This document shows, in pieces, positions 22,674 through 34,300 of a stretch of 64,000 nt of DNA (the stretch's first letter is position 1; every line of letters begins with the position of its first letter). The notes beneath the pieces were generated by a model. That model was given only the letters and a program-made list of their open reading frames with translations. It was not told the origin of the DNA and searched no databases. The stretch lies in the NCBI GenBank assembly GCA_030144725.1, contig JASKMD010000012.1, forward strand, positions 9,092,928 through 9,156,927, read 5' to 3'. The position numbers were made by a program, and so were the translations under genes. The DNA is from Haematococcus lacustris. Lineage: Eukaryota; Chlorophyta; Chlorophyceae; Chlamydomonadales; Haematococcaceae.

Positions 22674-24350
22674 CCTTTTCGCATTGGCGAGGCTACCGGT
22701 CAAAGGAATCTTCCGAACCTCTCGCGACTGCCTCGGTCCATTCACGTTCTGACCCCGCAGTAAATTGTTTCAGCTTTCTCTTGTATTCTTGGCAAGCCCG
22801 CAGCCCTGGAGAGCGTGGTTTTTTCATAGTTTGAACGGTGTGAGGCGGTCTTATTGGGGTGTAATGCATTTTTGCTCGTTTGAACTTTTCCAGAATAACC
22901 CATTTCTCCTGGTCCAGCCGCAGCCAGGTCGGGGCCTAGCCACGCGGAGCCCGGTCACGCACAGCAACCAGGCAGGTGCGAGTAGCAGGTGTCGTCTGTT
23001 ATGGCTGCGTTGGCTAGTGCCTTGACCAGTTTTGACGGCGTTGGCAAATGCGTTGACATCCGTAACATCCGTAACATCCGTAACATCCGTAACATCTGTA
23101 ACATCCGCAAGTTGCTGCGATGGACGTTAATACTATCTTGTGGCAATTACTCCAACAACGGCATCCTCAGGGACTGCAACATGCGCATCATGCGCAACAG
23201 GCCGTGCAACGACAGCCCCTGCAGCAACAAGCAGCGCAACCATTCGGGCAGCAATCCGTATTGTTCCCCCTCCCATCACCCCTCCCATCACCACCTCCCA
23301 ATCTCCCCTCTGGCACTCCTTCGTCGTCAACTGGTAGAACCGCGCAAGGAGTCAAGGGAGGGAGGTAAGCAATTGAGATGTGTGCAATGTCAATGCATGT
23401 TATGGGGTCTGATATGGGGTTAGCACTCATTGAATTTGTAACATTGCTCACAGGTGGGCGCACTCAGTGGTACAACCACTAGTGACAAGTGTCCATGACA
23501 CTGTTGTCGTGCGAGGGGAACACAAAACAGTGGAGGCTGCAGTTAAAGCTGCATCTGATGCGTTGGGGCGGGCCTATGACACTTGTATGCGCAAGTGGGC
23601 TGGATGCAACGCCATTGTGATGAAGGTGTGTGGCTCCATCAACTAGTTTTGCTTATGCCCGCCATTATCATGAAGGTGTGTAGCTCCAGCAAGCAGTTTG
23701 GTTATGCCGTCATAAGCTTATGCCCTTGTAGATTGACTCCCAAGAGTACTCCGGGACCGGCCAAAACATGAGTGTGTGGGCAACCCCAGAAACCATGTAA
23801 GTCCAATGTGAGCTTGATGACCCGGGCTACTTCACCGAGGCCATGTACAACTCAGTCAAAGAAGTGCGGGCAGCAGTGCACAACAATACGTCAACACGCA
23901 ACCCCTGCCCGGTTAGTAACGCTAGTCCACCCCACCTAGGCCCATGGTTGCTGTACATCGTTGTCTGTCACTCTTACACAACCCCTCTCCACACTCTTTC
24001 ACAATCCCTCTCCTCACACTCTGCCCCTCCCACTTCATAACTCGTAGGTCCCCATTACGCGGGCTTCTTTGGGATCCAGCAACACAGATTTCTCCCCATC
24101 CCCCTTAGCCCGGGCACGGCCCCCAGGGGTCGATTCCAGTATCAGCCACAACCCCTCCTTGCACCAATCCCGGCCCATGGCCCAGTACAGCCGAGACAGG
24201 GCAGGCATAGCCACATCCAGCCGTGGGTAAGAGGCTCAAGGAAAGCGTATGAGGCAAGCACCACAGCCGGACTTGGCACGGCTAGTAGCAGCAGTTGAGA
24301 ATGGGAGCAACAGCTTCGCCAACAGCTTTGAGAAGATGGGTATGCTGAAA
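22674..24350 (+). repeat. left arm of a 1.7-kb inverted repeat
   Basis: From CCTTTTCGCATTGGCG onward this arm matches the reverse complement of 49594-51865 after a 594-bp insertion (plus one 15-bp duplication) is removed from the right arm. Arm lengths then agree within a few bases, with only scattered substitutions. It carries a three-exon gene and further exon-like sequence up to GGTATGCTGAAAAACACAC. The retrotransposon insertion site lies about 50 bp beyond its inner end. Confidence 0.9.
23120..23800 (+). CDS. hypothetical protein, 3 exons, left inverted-arm copy
   Basis: Exons 23120-23364, 23454-23625 and 23732-23800 join in phase through GT-AG introns to give 161 aa. The N-terminal half is low complexity, rich in Gln, His, Ala and Pro (LQHAHHAQQAVQRQ). 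The second exon has normal composition and includes TSVHDTVVVRGEHKTVEAAV and MRKWAGCNAIVMK. No family recognised. It occurs in both inverted arms with intact splice sites and frames, so it may belong to a mobile element or be a recent inverted duplication. A strong donor-like GTAAGT overlaps the stop codon. Exon-like sequence continues (LDDPGYFTEAMYNSVKEVRA, about 23816-23875), so the real gene may be longer. Confidence 0.5.
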
Positions 24351-24401
24351 AACACACCTTTTTTGTGCCTTATTTTTGGGCAGGAAGTGCATCAAACGCC
24401 G

Positions 24402-24414
24402 TGCTGACCTCATG
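24402..24414. repeat. target-site duplication of the LINE, 3' side
   Basis: TGCTGACCTCATG, identical to 49173-49185 in the same orientation. The bases between the two copies hold the whole retrotransposon, whose 3' tail (GAA on +, CTT on its own strand) abuts this copy. Confidence 0.85.
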
Positions 24415-24525
24415 AGAAGAAGAAGAAGAAGACTACGCCGGTATTCACCGGCGTGCATTAAGGGAGGAGCAACCGCCTGGGGCGCGGCCTGCTCCCACCA
24501 TCAAGCTCGAGAAGTAACCGGCCCC
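24415..24525 (-). other. LINE 3' UTR with (CTT)n tail
   Basis: After the stop codon at 24526 comes about 110 nt ending in a perfect small hairpin (CCGGTGAATACCGG region) and (CTT)n. The 85-nt terminal module recurs at 40760-40845 and 49979-50065, both flanked by target duplications. It is therefore probably the signal recognised by the element's reverse transcriptase. Confidence 0.8.
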
Positions 24526-27500
24526 CTAACCCCCCCCCTTTCTAATAGCTCTTAGTCTATAGCTTGTTTTGGCAATGGTGTGGGCTGCTTCTACCGCATG
24601 TCTAGTGAGCTTGTTTAGTAGCTTGGTGGCGTTGGTTTGAGTGATCCCCAGGGCGATGAGGTGTTGACGTGTGTGTGTTTCATAGGTAATACCACCTATA
24701 CCCAGTAGGATTGGTCTGATCTCAACCATGTGGCCTATTTTGCGCATGGTGTGTGCCAATTTCTTATGTTGATTCAGGGCCTTGTCCAGTTGCTCCATCC
24801 ACCTCGAGTCTGCACAGTATTTGATTTCTACGATGGTGATCCTTTTAATGGCTTTGTCTCGTTTGCCCGTCTTCTTTTGTGGCGCCACCATGAGTATGTC
24901 TGGTCTGGTAGTGTTTTTGGTCGCTGTTGGTTTCAGGCCGAGTGCCCGTAGTGTGGTGTGTAGTGTGTCGTTAGGGAGGTCAAGGTTTTCTCTTGCGCCC
25001 TTCTCCCAGCTGCCGGTGTCCGCGAACCGAATGCACCCGCCTAGGGTTCCTTTGCTGATGGCTTTGGCGATGAGGCGGCCAGCACCGTTATGTCTTTCTT
25101 GCACGAGCGGCAGGGTCTCGCTGCAGCCCGAGAGGAGGTGTGTGGCACTGTCGGCCTCCCCACAGAGCGGGCAGCGGTCGTCTGTCGCCTGCTTCCAACG
25201 CATGGCCAGCTTTTGGTTATAGAGTCCTCCAGTACGGTAGAGTAGGGCGGTCCTTTGCGCGGGGATGGAGATGGTCGCATCGGTCATCACTCTTTCGCCC
25301 GCTCCTTTGGCTGCGGCTTTGGTGATATCTTGGGTCATCTGGTAGTAGATGCTGTCTTGGTTGGCGAGACCTAACTTGTGCTTGTTATGCATGTGTGCGC
25401 GCACGCTTTGTCGGCAGTCCGGCAGCGGGGCGAGGGTTTCGCTATCGGTCCCGTGGTTGAGCCAGATGCCCCTCTCTTTAGGTATGGTCGGGTGGTACCC
25501 TAGAGTGTTTGCCTGCTCCGGGTGTAGCGCTGCGTGTTTAGCAAGGGCATCTGCGCCTTCGTTGCCGATGATGCCCGAGTGTGCCCGAACTTTGTAGAAC
25601 TGGATCGTGTCGGGGCTGTCGATGATGAGGGTGGCGATGTCCGTCAGGATGTCGTTGTGTCTATGATTGATAAGGGACATCGGGTTAGCGAGAGCTCGAC
25701 GGATCTGGTAGAGAGAGCAGAGGCTGTCGGTGGCGATGCGTCTGGCCCCCGCTTTGAGTGCCGCATGTATCGCTGTGAGTTCTGCCTTGTTGATGGTGTT
25801 GTTTTCTAGGTCGTTCATCGCAATGGTCAGAAGGGCATTGCTTTCCGGGATATAGACCCCCGCCCCGACGCGCGCCGGGTCTGGCTCGGATGTCTTGATG
25901 CAGCTACCGTCAGTGTACGCTACTGTGGTCCATTCGGTGATGGCCATCCGTGGTAGCGTGGTGGAGTGGTGTGTGAGTTGGTGTTGGCTGCGTGTGTGCC
26001 CCAGCGTGGGTAGAGTCCTGTCGAGCGGGAGGCGGAGGTGCTGTTTGAGGCCATTGGGGAGAGTGGCTGGCTGTTTTTGATTGTGGGGTCTGCGAAGGAG
26101 AGGGTGTGTCTCCCTGTCCGGGTGTAGGGCAGTGGCTGTGCTAGCCATCCACCCTTGTGGGTTGCCTTTCGTGGTGAGTAGTTGCCCTGCCTCATTCCAT
26201 ATGACGTAGACGAGGAGGGTGGCGTGTTTGCCATGTTTGGAGCAGTTGGTATTGGTGAGGGGTATGCTGGCCAGGTGCTGGCAGTACTCTGGGTACCGTC
26301 TCAAGGTGTCAATGTGCTTGGGATAAGAGATGCCCTTCTTACCAGGGATCAACATGATGGTGGCCATGGCCTCCTCCTGGTGTGCTGAGTGTATAGCATG
26401 GTTGACGCATTTCAAGGCCACCGCATCATCGGCTGGTACATTCCATGTGGATAGCCCAGTGTGACGTGCAAGTAGGCAGTTGTGGTGTGCCCCAAAGGCC
26501 GTGTCATTGATGTCGGGGCTCCAGTAGGTAGTGGTTTCCGGTCTAACTGTGAGTGGATCAGCCCACCTTTGGACGGTACTTGGAAAGCTTCGTGTGGTGT
26601 GTAGGGTGGTGAGGGCTTTGTCTTGTGCCAGTCTCATGGGGTGGCGGCTGCTCTGTGTGTCTTGTCTCCTGAGGAGGGCCACCAGTTCTGTGGCCAGGTT
26701 GCGTGTGTGTGGTGTGTGTTGTAGCCAAGCGTGTAGGTGTTGGTGTTGTTGTTTGGTTATAAGGCCTATTGTGCGGCCCGACTCATCGTGAACCGTTACA
26801 TGTTGCACTAGGTCGTGCTTGGGCATGATGGGCTCTCCCGTGCTGAGGTTCATCGCGGGGGTGGTCATGTGGGGGTGCAGTTGGAGGAAGGTTTCGCATT
26901 TGCCCGTCCCGACGATGTCCGTCTGCGGGTTGATGGGGTACGTGTGGAAGGTGGCCTTCGAGTGAAGGTTGGTGCACCGGGGTAGCCAGGTGTGCGGGTC
27001 CGGCAGTCCCTGCCGGGTGTGTGTTGGCAGCTGTGTGTCAGGCCGCGCGTATCTAGCTTCTTGTATCCTCTTATTTTCCTCTTCATAGTCGCTGCGTCGC
27101 GCCAGGTAGTCCAGGTGTGCCGTGATGAGAGGTGCCGGTTCGAGGGTGGGGCGCCAGTGAACTCGTATAAGGTCCGAGTGCGCTGACAGACGCATAGTCG
27201 TTTTGAACTCGTTGCTGCCGAACTTGCATATTGGGCACAGCCAGTGGCCTGGTTCTTTGTGTCCCGACAGGAGGGCTTCCTCAAGGCAGGCTGGGTGGTA
27301 GGCCCTCTTGCAGTTGTGGCACGTTGGGCTGTCTCCTCTTGGTAGCCAGCATAGCTCACATGTGCATACGTCTTTAGCCTCTTCCCTGCTGATGGGTTCT
27401 ATGTGTGTGGGTGTATAGCCTTCTTCTGCACATAGTGGTAATGCCCATCTATCTATGATTGTGGGCTTCCAATGCACCTTGTAGTAGCTTTCTTTGTTGA

Positions 27501-28149
27501 TGCCGTCCCATTGCCATCCATCTATGCTGGTGATGGCCTCTTGGTGTCCGTACATGGCCCCTAGTATACTGCCTAGGTCCTTGGGTTTACAACGGCAGGC
27601 TTTATCCACCTTCCAGCTGGAGAGCCCTGGAAGGTCCAGGCCAACTGTGCGCACTATATCCTTCGGGATAGTCTGTATCTGTCTGCCCTCAGTGTTCCGT
27701 TTCGTGCCCGCCTTGTGTCGGGCGGGTTTCGTTGGGGGCGATTGGGTTTCCCTGTTCTCTCGCCTTAGCAGCCGGGAGCTACTCTTGATGGCCTCCTGGG
27801 CTGCGGGTGGTTGTGTTGCATGTTCGGTCGCGTGCGTCGCTTCGGTCGGTGCACTCGCAGAAAAGATCGCATTATAGGTGCCACCCAAGGGTACTTTTTT
27901 TTTTGATGGAAGGCTGCAGTTGCTCATAAGCAAGCCAACGCTGTTGAAAAAAAAAATCAACTCCAAGTGGCTGGCGAGATTCGAGCGTTGGCCTGTCGTG
28001 CCGTTTTGAGAGGCAACCAGTACTGGTTGAGGTCCAGTACTGGTTGCTAACCAGTACTGGACCTCAACCAGTACTGGTTGGCATCCAGTACTGGTTGCCA
28101 TCCAGTACTGGTTGTCAGCTTTGGCAGAGTTAGGGCATGGAGATATCAA
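24526..28149 (-). CDS. LINE polyprotein C-terminal part: PHD, RNase H, CCHC, restriction-like endonuclease
   Basis: The open frame is 1207 aa from ATG 28149. The first 100 residues are read from CCAGTACTGG repeats and the end of the CACTC-ended insert, so the native sequence begins at about 27849. A C4HC3 PHD finger (CELC, CHNC, AYHPAC, CPIC) lies at about 27240-27380. RNase H runs from TDGSC (about 25910) through NKAELTAIH and ATDSL to GNEGADALAKH (about 25540), giving the D-E-D-D residues. The knuckle CPLCGEADSATHLLSGC (about 25130-25180) precedes RPDILM (about 24900) and ITIVEIKY (about 24825), the PD and ExK parts of an R2-type nuclease. RNase H removes RNA from the cDNA hybrid and the nuclease nicks target DNA. 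All catalytic residues seem intact. Its frame joins the RT frame if the insert is removed. Confidence 0.93.
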   Translation of the reverse strand: MISPCPNSAKADNQYWMATSTGCQPVLVEVQYWLATSTGPQPVLVASQNGTTGQRSNLASHLELIFFFNSVGLLMSNCSLPSKKKVPLGGTYNAIFSASAPTEATHATEHATQPPAAQEAIKSSSRLLRRENRETQSPPTKPARHKAGTKRNTEGRQIQTIPKDIVRTVGLDLPGLSSWKVDKACRCKPKDLGSILGAMYGHQEAITSIDGWQWDGINKESYYKVHWKPTIIDRWALPLCAEEGYTPTHIEPISREEAKDVCTCELCWLPRGDSPTCHNCKRAYHPACLEEALLSGHKEPGHWLCPICKFGSNEFKTTMRLSAHSDLIRVHWRPTLEPAPLITAHLDYLARRSDYEEENKRIQEARYARPDTQLPTHTRQGLPDPHTWLPRCTNLHSKATFHTYPINPQTDIVGTGKCETFLQLHPHMTTPAMNLSTGEPIMPKHDLVQHVTVHDESGRTIGLITKQQHQHLHAWLQHTPHTRNLATELVALLRRQDTQSSRHPMRLAQDKALTTLHTTRSFPSTVQRWADPLTVRPETTTYWSPDINDTAFGAHHNCLLARHTGLSTWNVPADDAVALKCVNHAIHSAHQEEAMATIMLIPGKKGISYPKHIDTLRRYPEYCQHLASIPLTNTNCSKHGKHATLLVYVIWNEAGQLLTTKGNPQGWMASTATALHPDRETHPLLRRPHNQKQPATLPNGLKQHLRLPLDRTLPTLGHTRSQHQLTHHSTTLPRMAITEWTTVAYTDGSCIKTSEPDPARVGAGVYIPESNALLTIAMNDLENNTINKAELTAIHAALKAGARRIATDSLCSLYQIRRALANPMSLINHRHNDILTDIATLIIDSPDTIQFYKVRAHSGIIGNEGADALAKHAALHPEQANTLGYHPTIPKERGIWLNHGTDSETLAPLPDCRQSVRAHMHNKHKLGLANQDSIYYQMTQDITKAAAKGAGERVMTDATISIPAQRTALLYRTGGLYNQKLAMRWKQATDDRCPLCGEADSATHLLSGCSETLPLVQERHNGAGRLIAKAISKGTLGGCIRFADTGSWEKGARENLDLPNDTLHTTLRALGLKPTATKNTTRPDILMVAPQKKTGKRDKAIKRITIVEIKYCADSRWMEQLDKALNQHKKLAHTMRKIGHMVEIRPILLGIGGITYETHTRQHLIALGITQTNATKLLNKLTRHAVEAAHTIAKTSYRLRAIRKGGG
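28018..28114. repeat. outer CCAGTACTGG cluster, left
   Basis: Six copies of the perfect 10-bp palindrome CCAGTACTGG spaced by TTGAGGT, TTGCTAA, ACCTCAA, TTGGCAT and TTGCCAT, close to the left terminus of the CACTC-ended element. Confidence 0.9.
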
Positions 28150-28734
28150 AGTTTCCGCGTATCACATTCAAGCCTTCCCAATAGTACTACTTGCATCGCT
28201 GGTCTTAGCGCTTCGCTGGAAGCTCCCCAACGGCTGTCTACGTCGATGTGCGATGTGCGATGTCCAGTCGATGTGCGCTACAATGTGCGCTTGTGATGGG
28301 TTGACAACTCTCAATACTGCCTAGTCTTTCTGACGTGCGATGTCTAGTCGATGTGCGCTATCATGTGCGCTTGTAATGGGTTAACATCTCTCTATAATGT
28401 CAAGTCCTATGGATGAAGCGAGTATGCTTACAGACAATTGGATGATAGCTGAAGGGTGGGGCTAAGGACTGAGGTCAGGGCTGGGAGCCTTGGTTAGGTA
28501 CTGTATAGGCACCGAGGACAACACGCTGTAACACATTGCATGTGCTATCACTCACTAAGCAATGTCATTGAGATTACTATGTACGTGTGTTTGTTATCAC
28601 TGTCACTAACATTACATAGTACACTGCTTCGCATGCTATGCAGTATGCTATGTAGCATCAACCTCATTCAACACTCCATCCGTCCTCTATCTCATTCCCT
28701 TATAATGCAAGGCGACCTCAATGTGATATTCCAG

Positions 28735-30692
28735 CGACCAGTGGCTGTGACCAGTACTGGCTGGCTGTGACCAGTACTGGCTGGCTGGCTGTGACCAGTA
28801 CTGGCTGGCTGACCAGTACTGGCTGGCTGGCTGTGACCAGTACTGGCTGGCTGACCAGTACTGGCTGGCTGGCTGTGACCAGTACTAGCTGGCTGGCTGT
28901 GACCAGTACTGGTTGGCTGACCAGTACTGGCTGGCTGACCAGTACTGGCTGGCTGACCAGTACTGGCTGGCTGACCAGTACTGGCTGGCTGGCTGTGACC
29001 AGTACTGGCTGGCTGACCAGTACTGGTTGGCTGTGACCAGTACTGGCTGGCTGGCTGTGACCAGTACTGGTTGGCTGACCAGTACTGGCTGGCTGACCAG
29101 TACTGGCTGGCTGACCAGTACTGGCTGGCTGGCTGTGACCAGTACTGGTTGGCTGACCAGTACTGGCTGGCTGGCTGTGACCAGTACTGGCTGACTGACC
29201 AGTACTGGCTGGCTGGCTGTGACCAGTACTGGCTGGCTGACCAGTACTGGCTGGCTGACCAGTACTGGCTGGCTGACCAGTACTGGCTGGCTGACCAGTA
29301 CTGGCTGGCTGACCAGTACTGGCTGGCTGGCTGTGACCAGTACTGGTTGGCTGACCAGTACTGGCTGGCTGGCTGTGACCAGTACTGGTTGGCTGACCAG
29401 TACTGGCTGGCTGACCAGTACTGGCTGGCTGACCAGTACTGGCTGGCTGACCAGTACTGGCTGGCTGGCTGTGACCAGTACTGGTTGGCTGACCAGTACT
29501 GGCTGGCTGGCTGTGACCAGTACTGGTTGGCTGACCAGTACTGGCTGGCTGACCAGTACTGGCTTGCTGACCAGTACTGGCTGGCTGACCAGTACTGGCT
29601 GGCTGACCAGTACTGGCTGGCTGGCTGTGACCAGTACTGGTTGGCTGACCAGTACTGGCTGGCTGGCTGTGACCAGTACTGGCTGACTGACCAGTACTGG
29701 CTGGCTGGCTGTGACCAGTACTGGTTGGCTGACCAGTACTGGCTGGCTGACCAGTACTGGCTGGCTGACCAGTACTGGCTGGCTGACCAGTACTGGCTGG
29801 CTGACCAGTACTGGCTGGCTGGCTGTGACCAGTACTGGTTGGCTGACCAGTACTGGCTGGCTGGCTGTGACCAGTACTGGTTGGCTGACCAGTACTGGCT
29901 GGCTGGCTGTGACCAGTACTGGTTGGCTGACCAGTACTGGCTGGCTGACCAGTACTGGCTGGCTGACCAGTACTGGCTGGCTGACCAGTACTGGCTGGCT
30001 GACCAGTACTGGCTGGCTGGCTGTGACCAGTACTGGTTGGCTGACCAGTACTGGCTGGCTGGCTGTGACCAGTACTGGTTGGCTGACCAGTACTGGCTGG
30101 CTGACCAGTACTGGCTTGCTGACCAGTACTGGCTGGCTGACCAGTACTGGCTGGCTGGCTGTGACCAGTACTGGTTGGCTGACCAGTACTGGCTGGCTGG
30201 CTGTGACCAGTACTGGTTGGCTGACCAGTACTGGCTGGCTGACCAGTACTGGCTGGCTGACCAGTACTGGCTGGCTGGCTGTGACCAGTACTGGTTGGCT
30301 GACCAGTACTGGCTGGCTGGCTGTGACCAGTACTGGTTGGCTGACCAGTACTGGCTGGCTGACCAGTACTGGCTGGCTGACCAGTACTGGCTGGCTGACC
30401 AGTACTGGCTGGCTGACCAGTACTGGCTGGCTGGCTGTGACCAGTACTGGTTGGCTGACCAGTACTGGCTGGCTGACCAGTACTGGCTTGCTGACCAGTA
30501 CTGGCTGGCTGACCAGTACTGGCTGGCTGACCAGTACTGGCTGGCTGGCTGTGACCAGTACTGGTTGGCTGACCAGTACTGGCTGGCTGACCAGTACTGG
30601 CTGGCTGGCTGTGACCAGTTTTGGCTGGCTGTGACCAGTACTGGCTGGCTGACCAGTACTGGCTGGCTGGCTGTGACCAGTACTGGCTGGGG
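28735..30692. repeat. CCAGTACTGG satellite array, left arm
   Basis: About 105 copies of CCAGTACTGG separated by CTGGCTGA (18-bp unit) or CTGGCTGGCTGTGA (24-bp unit), mixed with TTGGCTGA variants. The two unit types alternate in higher-order blocks. All three frames on both strands stay open, giving false ORFs of up to 775 aa. Confidence 0.98.
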
Positions 30693-31240
30693 CAGAAACA
30701 GCAGGGGGGCAGGGGGGCAGGGGGGCTGCAGCAGCAGACAGTAGGCAGCAGATAGTAGGCGCAACCAGCGCTGGTGCCCCCCCATTCAGCAGCAGGGTTA
30801 CAGCAGCAGCAGCAGTAGCGGGGCAGTAACAGCAGTAGGGGGGCATCATCTGCAGCAGGGGGGCAGGGGGGCAGGGGGGCTGCAGCAGCCGATAGCACCT
30901 ACCTACCTTTTGGCTGCTTGATGATTGCTGCTGGAAAGGGGGTGGTTGTGTAGGGAAAGTGGAGGAGAGGTGTTCATCAGACCTGCAATCATCAGACCTG
31001 CAATCAAGGTAGGGGGGCAGCAGCAGCAGCAGCAGCTGCAGGGGGGCTGCAACAGTAGCAGCAGCAGCAGTAGGGGGCATGGGGGCAGCGGCAGCAGCAG
31101 TAGGGGGGCAGCAGCAGCAGCATGGGGGCAGCAGCAACAGCAAGGGGGGCAGCAGCAGCAGTAGGGGGGCAGCAACAGCAAGGGGGGCAGCAGCAGCAGA
31201 TAGTAGGGGCACTATAGCACCTACCTACCTTTTGGCTGCT
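30693..31240. repeat. CAG/GGGGGC-rich segment, left arm
   Basis: AGCAGCAGCAGCAGTAGGGGGGC-type repeats. The part 30700-30830, with GGTGCCCCCCCATTCAGCAGC, is the inverted counterpart of 35930-36045, so the inverted repeat extends beyond the palindrome arrays. Confidence 0.85.
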
Positions 31241-33540
31241 TGCTATGACTGCTGCTGGGAAGGGGGTGGGAGTGGAGGTTTGAAGGCGGGGAGGGAGGGT
31301 AGATGTGGAAGGCGGGAGGCAGGGAGGCGGGAGGCGGGGAGGCGGGAGGCAGGGAGGCGGGAGGCGGGGAGGCGGGAGGCTCAGTTGGGTTTGAGTGGGC
31401 GGGGTGGCTTGAAGGCGGGGTGGGTTGGGGTAGGGGCATGGGTTGGGTTTGGTAGGGTCCTGGGTTGGGTTGTGTAGGGGCATGGGTTGGGGGCATGGGC
31501 GGGGGTCGGGGCGGGAGAGGGAGCGGGGGCCGGGGAGGATAGATTGGGAGGGGGTGGTTGTATAGGGAAAGTGGAGGGGAGGTGACCCATCAGACCTGCA
31601 ACCAAGGGGCGTGCACATGAGGTAGGGTGACCAGGTTGGGCACTCTGTTAGCTATCACCGTGGCCTCACCTTTGTGGTCCTCCTGGCCTCCTACCTGCTC
31701 ACACCAGGCAACATATCCCATGCGCCAGTGGGGTGGGGCTGCGGTGGGGTGTGTAGTAGGGTGAAGGGAAGGGAAGGTGGGATGAGGTGGGGGCTGCGAT
31801 GCCACGTCAATCGAAGGGTGGGAGAGGGGAAGGGTAGGCTTGACAAGCATGGGAGAGAGGGAGAGGGGGAAGGGAGGGGGTGGGGGTGGTGGTGGTGGTG
31901 GCAAGAGGGTGGATGGGGTGGGCTTTCTCTTGGCTGCTGGGATGTCAGGGGAGAGGTGATGGGGCTGGGGGTGGGGAGAGGTGGATGTGGAGGGACGACA
32001 AGCTGGGCGATGGTGGTGGGCGTGGGAAAGGGGAGGAAAAGGGGAAGGGTGCGACGATCAACCCTGCAGCGGGACAAGGGGCATGCTAGCGGTTAGTGTA
32101 GGTACAGGGTGCCACATACCTGCACTCACCTTTTGCTGGAAGGGGGTGTAAATGCGTGTAGATGGTGAGGGTGAGGAGGCGGAGGGGGGGGAAGGCTGCT
32201 GCTGTTGACAGGTAACGGAGGGGGTAATGGGACCCAGAAGGGGACGGGATGATAGAGAAGGGAAGGGGGGGTCCATGGGGAGGGCGAGAGAAGTGGGGAA
32301 GAAGGGAGGGAGGGCATTGATAGTCTCAGGTGTAGGCGCACAAGACCTGCAGCAACAGTGTGACGATTTGTCAACGGAAGCAAACATGGGACATGGGTAC
32401 TGGATGCACTCACCAATAAAGTAAGGAGATAGTAGAGCTGGCAGATGGAGGGGCAGGTGTAGCAGCCATCCATTACAACACACCATTCTTTGTCCTCACC
32501 TCAGTAGGAAGCGCAGGGTGGGAGAGTAGGGCTGGGTTGGGCTGGGCTGGGCGTGTCCTTGCTGCTTGCTGCTCAGGTGAGGGTGAGGGTGAGGGTAAGA
32601 AGGTGGGGGGTGGGAGGGAGGGGAGCTGCTGCGCCATGTTGGCTCCCTGTTGGCCTTACCTTGGAGTGGTCTAACCTTGGAGTGGTGTTGTTAGTGATGG
32701 GGGTGAAAGAGCCAAGGTAGGGTTGAGCGTCAAGGGTGGGATGGGCTCTCTGGGGTAGTCTGCTGGGGTAAGGGAGGGGGCTGGGATGTCAGGGGGGAGG
32801 TGACGGGGAGGGGGGAAGCGGGGGTTGGGGAGAGGTGAAAGTGGAATTGGTGGGACAGGGTAGGGAAGGGGAAGGGAGGCTAGTGGCATGACCGAAGGCG
32901 TCGGACCTGCAGCAAGCAAGGAGCGTGTTTATGGTGAGGCTGGCATGACATCCAAGGAAGCCGTGCGTATTGCATGACGGAGGCACTCACCTGGCATAGA
33001 GCAAATATGATGGGATGTTGTGAAGAGGGGTACAAGCCTTGTCGTGTCCTTGCTGTTTGCAATCATGCTTAGGCTTCCCAAGGCAAGGCAATACATTCCA
33101 CAACATGCATGCTCACGCACCTGCCAGGGTGAGGGTGAGGGTGGGGGTGGGGGTGGGAGGGGGGGAAATGTATTGTCAAACTGGGAGGGGGTGGTTGTAT
33201 AGGGCAGAGGGAAGGGGAGGTGCCCATTACACCTGCAGTCAGCCAAGGGGAAGGGAAAGGAGAGGAAGGGAGGGAGGAAGGGAGGGAGGGAGGGAGGGAG
33301 TAGGTCGGGAGGGAGGGAGGGAGGCTGCGAGGTAGGCTGCAAGGTACGGTAGGCTGCGAGGTAGGCTGCAAGGTACGGTAGGGAGTATGTCAAGGCATGT
33401 GCGACGACGGACTTGGAGGTGGTGGTGGCAAAGGGAAGAGGTAAGACCATTAATCCTACAGCAGCACAAAAGGCACGCCAGTGGTTAAGCTAAGTAGAGG
33501 GAGCCACATACCTGCAGAGGGATAGCCACTCACCTTGACA
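31241..33540. other. G-rich core, left half, with minus-strand intron-like modules
   Basis: Mostly GGGAGG/GGGTGG-rich DNA. Read on the minus strand, several modules start GGTGAGTG and end TTGCTGCAGGTC after 60-90 nt: about 32346-32413, 32904-32993 and, more degenerate, 32060-32130 and 33452-33535. No protein domain is encoded between them. Confidence 0.6.
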
Positions 33541-34300
33541 ACTTCGCATGGTTTGCATGGATGACGGCTTGCTCGTAGTGTGTCGCTGCGTTGCTAGGCT
33601 GGCTACGTTGGCTTCTTGCGTGGCTGCGTGGCTGCGACTTTGCGAGGTTGTGTAGCTGTGTCGCGATGCTGGTGAAGTGGCTGGACTGCGGGGCTGAGCT
33701 AGCTACGTAAATGGCTGTACGCCTAGCTTCGAGGTTGGCTGCGTTATGGAAATGGAAATGGAAATGGCTGCAACGCTAGCTGAAACTACCTTGTGTGTCT
33801 GAGCTAGCTAGCTAGCTGCGATGTGGCTGGGAGCGAGCTGAGCTTCGGGCATGACTGCGAGGCTGCGAGGCTGGTTGCAAGGCGCCTGGCTACCTAGAGG
33901 CGGGACGCGAATTAGGGGCAGTGTGGCTGCAAGGCTGCGAGGCTGAGTTTCTAGGCTGCTTATCCTCAAGGCTGACCTTCTAGCTGGCACTAGCTGCGGC
34001 TACGTTCCTAGCATGACTAGGATCGTCGCTAGTTGACTACGCCGCGTACTGGGCGGATGTTAGTTTTTCATATTTCATGTCTAACATGCAAGCCGATCTG
34101 CAGTTCGTGCCGCCCTTCACGCCCTCAATTCGGTAGCCCCTGCCCTCAGTTCGGTAGCCAGGCTAGGTAGCCAGGCGGCCACTGAGCCACATCGCAGCCA
34201 CGCAACATCGCCACATCGCAGCCAGGCAGCCACATTCGGCCAAGCAGCCACATCTCACGTAGCGGCCAGCCTCCTAGCCAGTGTCGCAACCTGGACATCT
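33541..34300. other. centre of the CACTC element (GGCTGCGAGGCTG / CAGCCACGCAGCC)
   Basis: The sequence turns from GCTGCG-rich words to their complements (CAGCCACGCAG) near 34100, the symmetry centre of the element. A GAAATGG triplet lies at 33758-33770 and GCTAGCTAGCTAG at 33807. The centre of the second element (58.75-59.45 kb) has the same words. Confidence 0.6.

Noticed and set aside
24730..27877. Many plus-strand frames of 60-146 aa
   Set aside because: They lie opposite the PHD/RNase H/nuclease ORF, whose domains fix the coding strand.
28692..31212. Open frames of up to 775 aa on both strands (Pro-Val-Leu-Val-Ser-Gln type)
   Set aside because: All frames are open because the CCAGTACTGG units lack stops; composition follows the repeat exactly and no domain is present.
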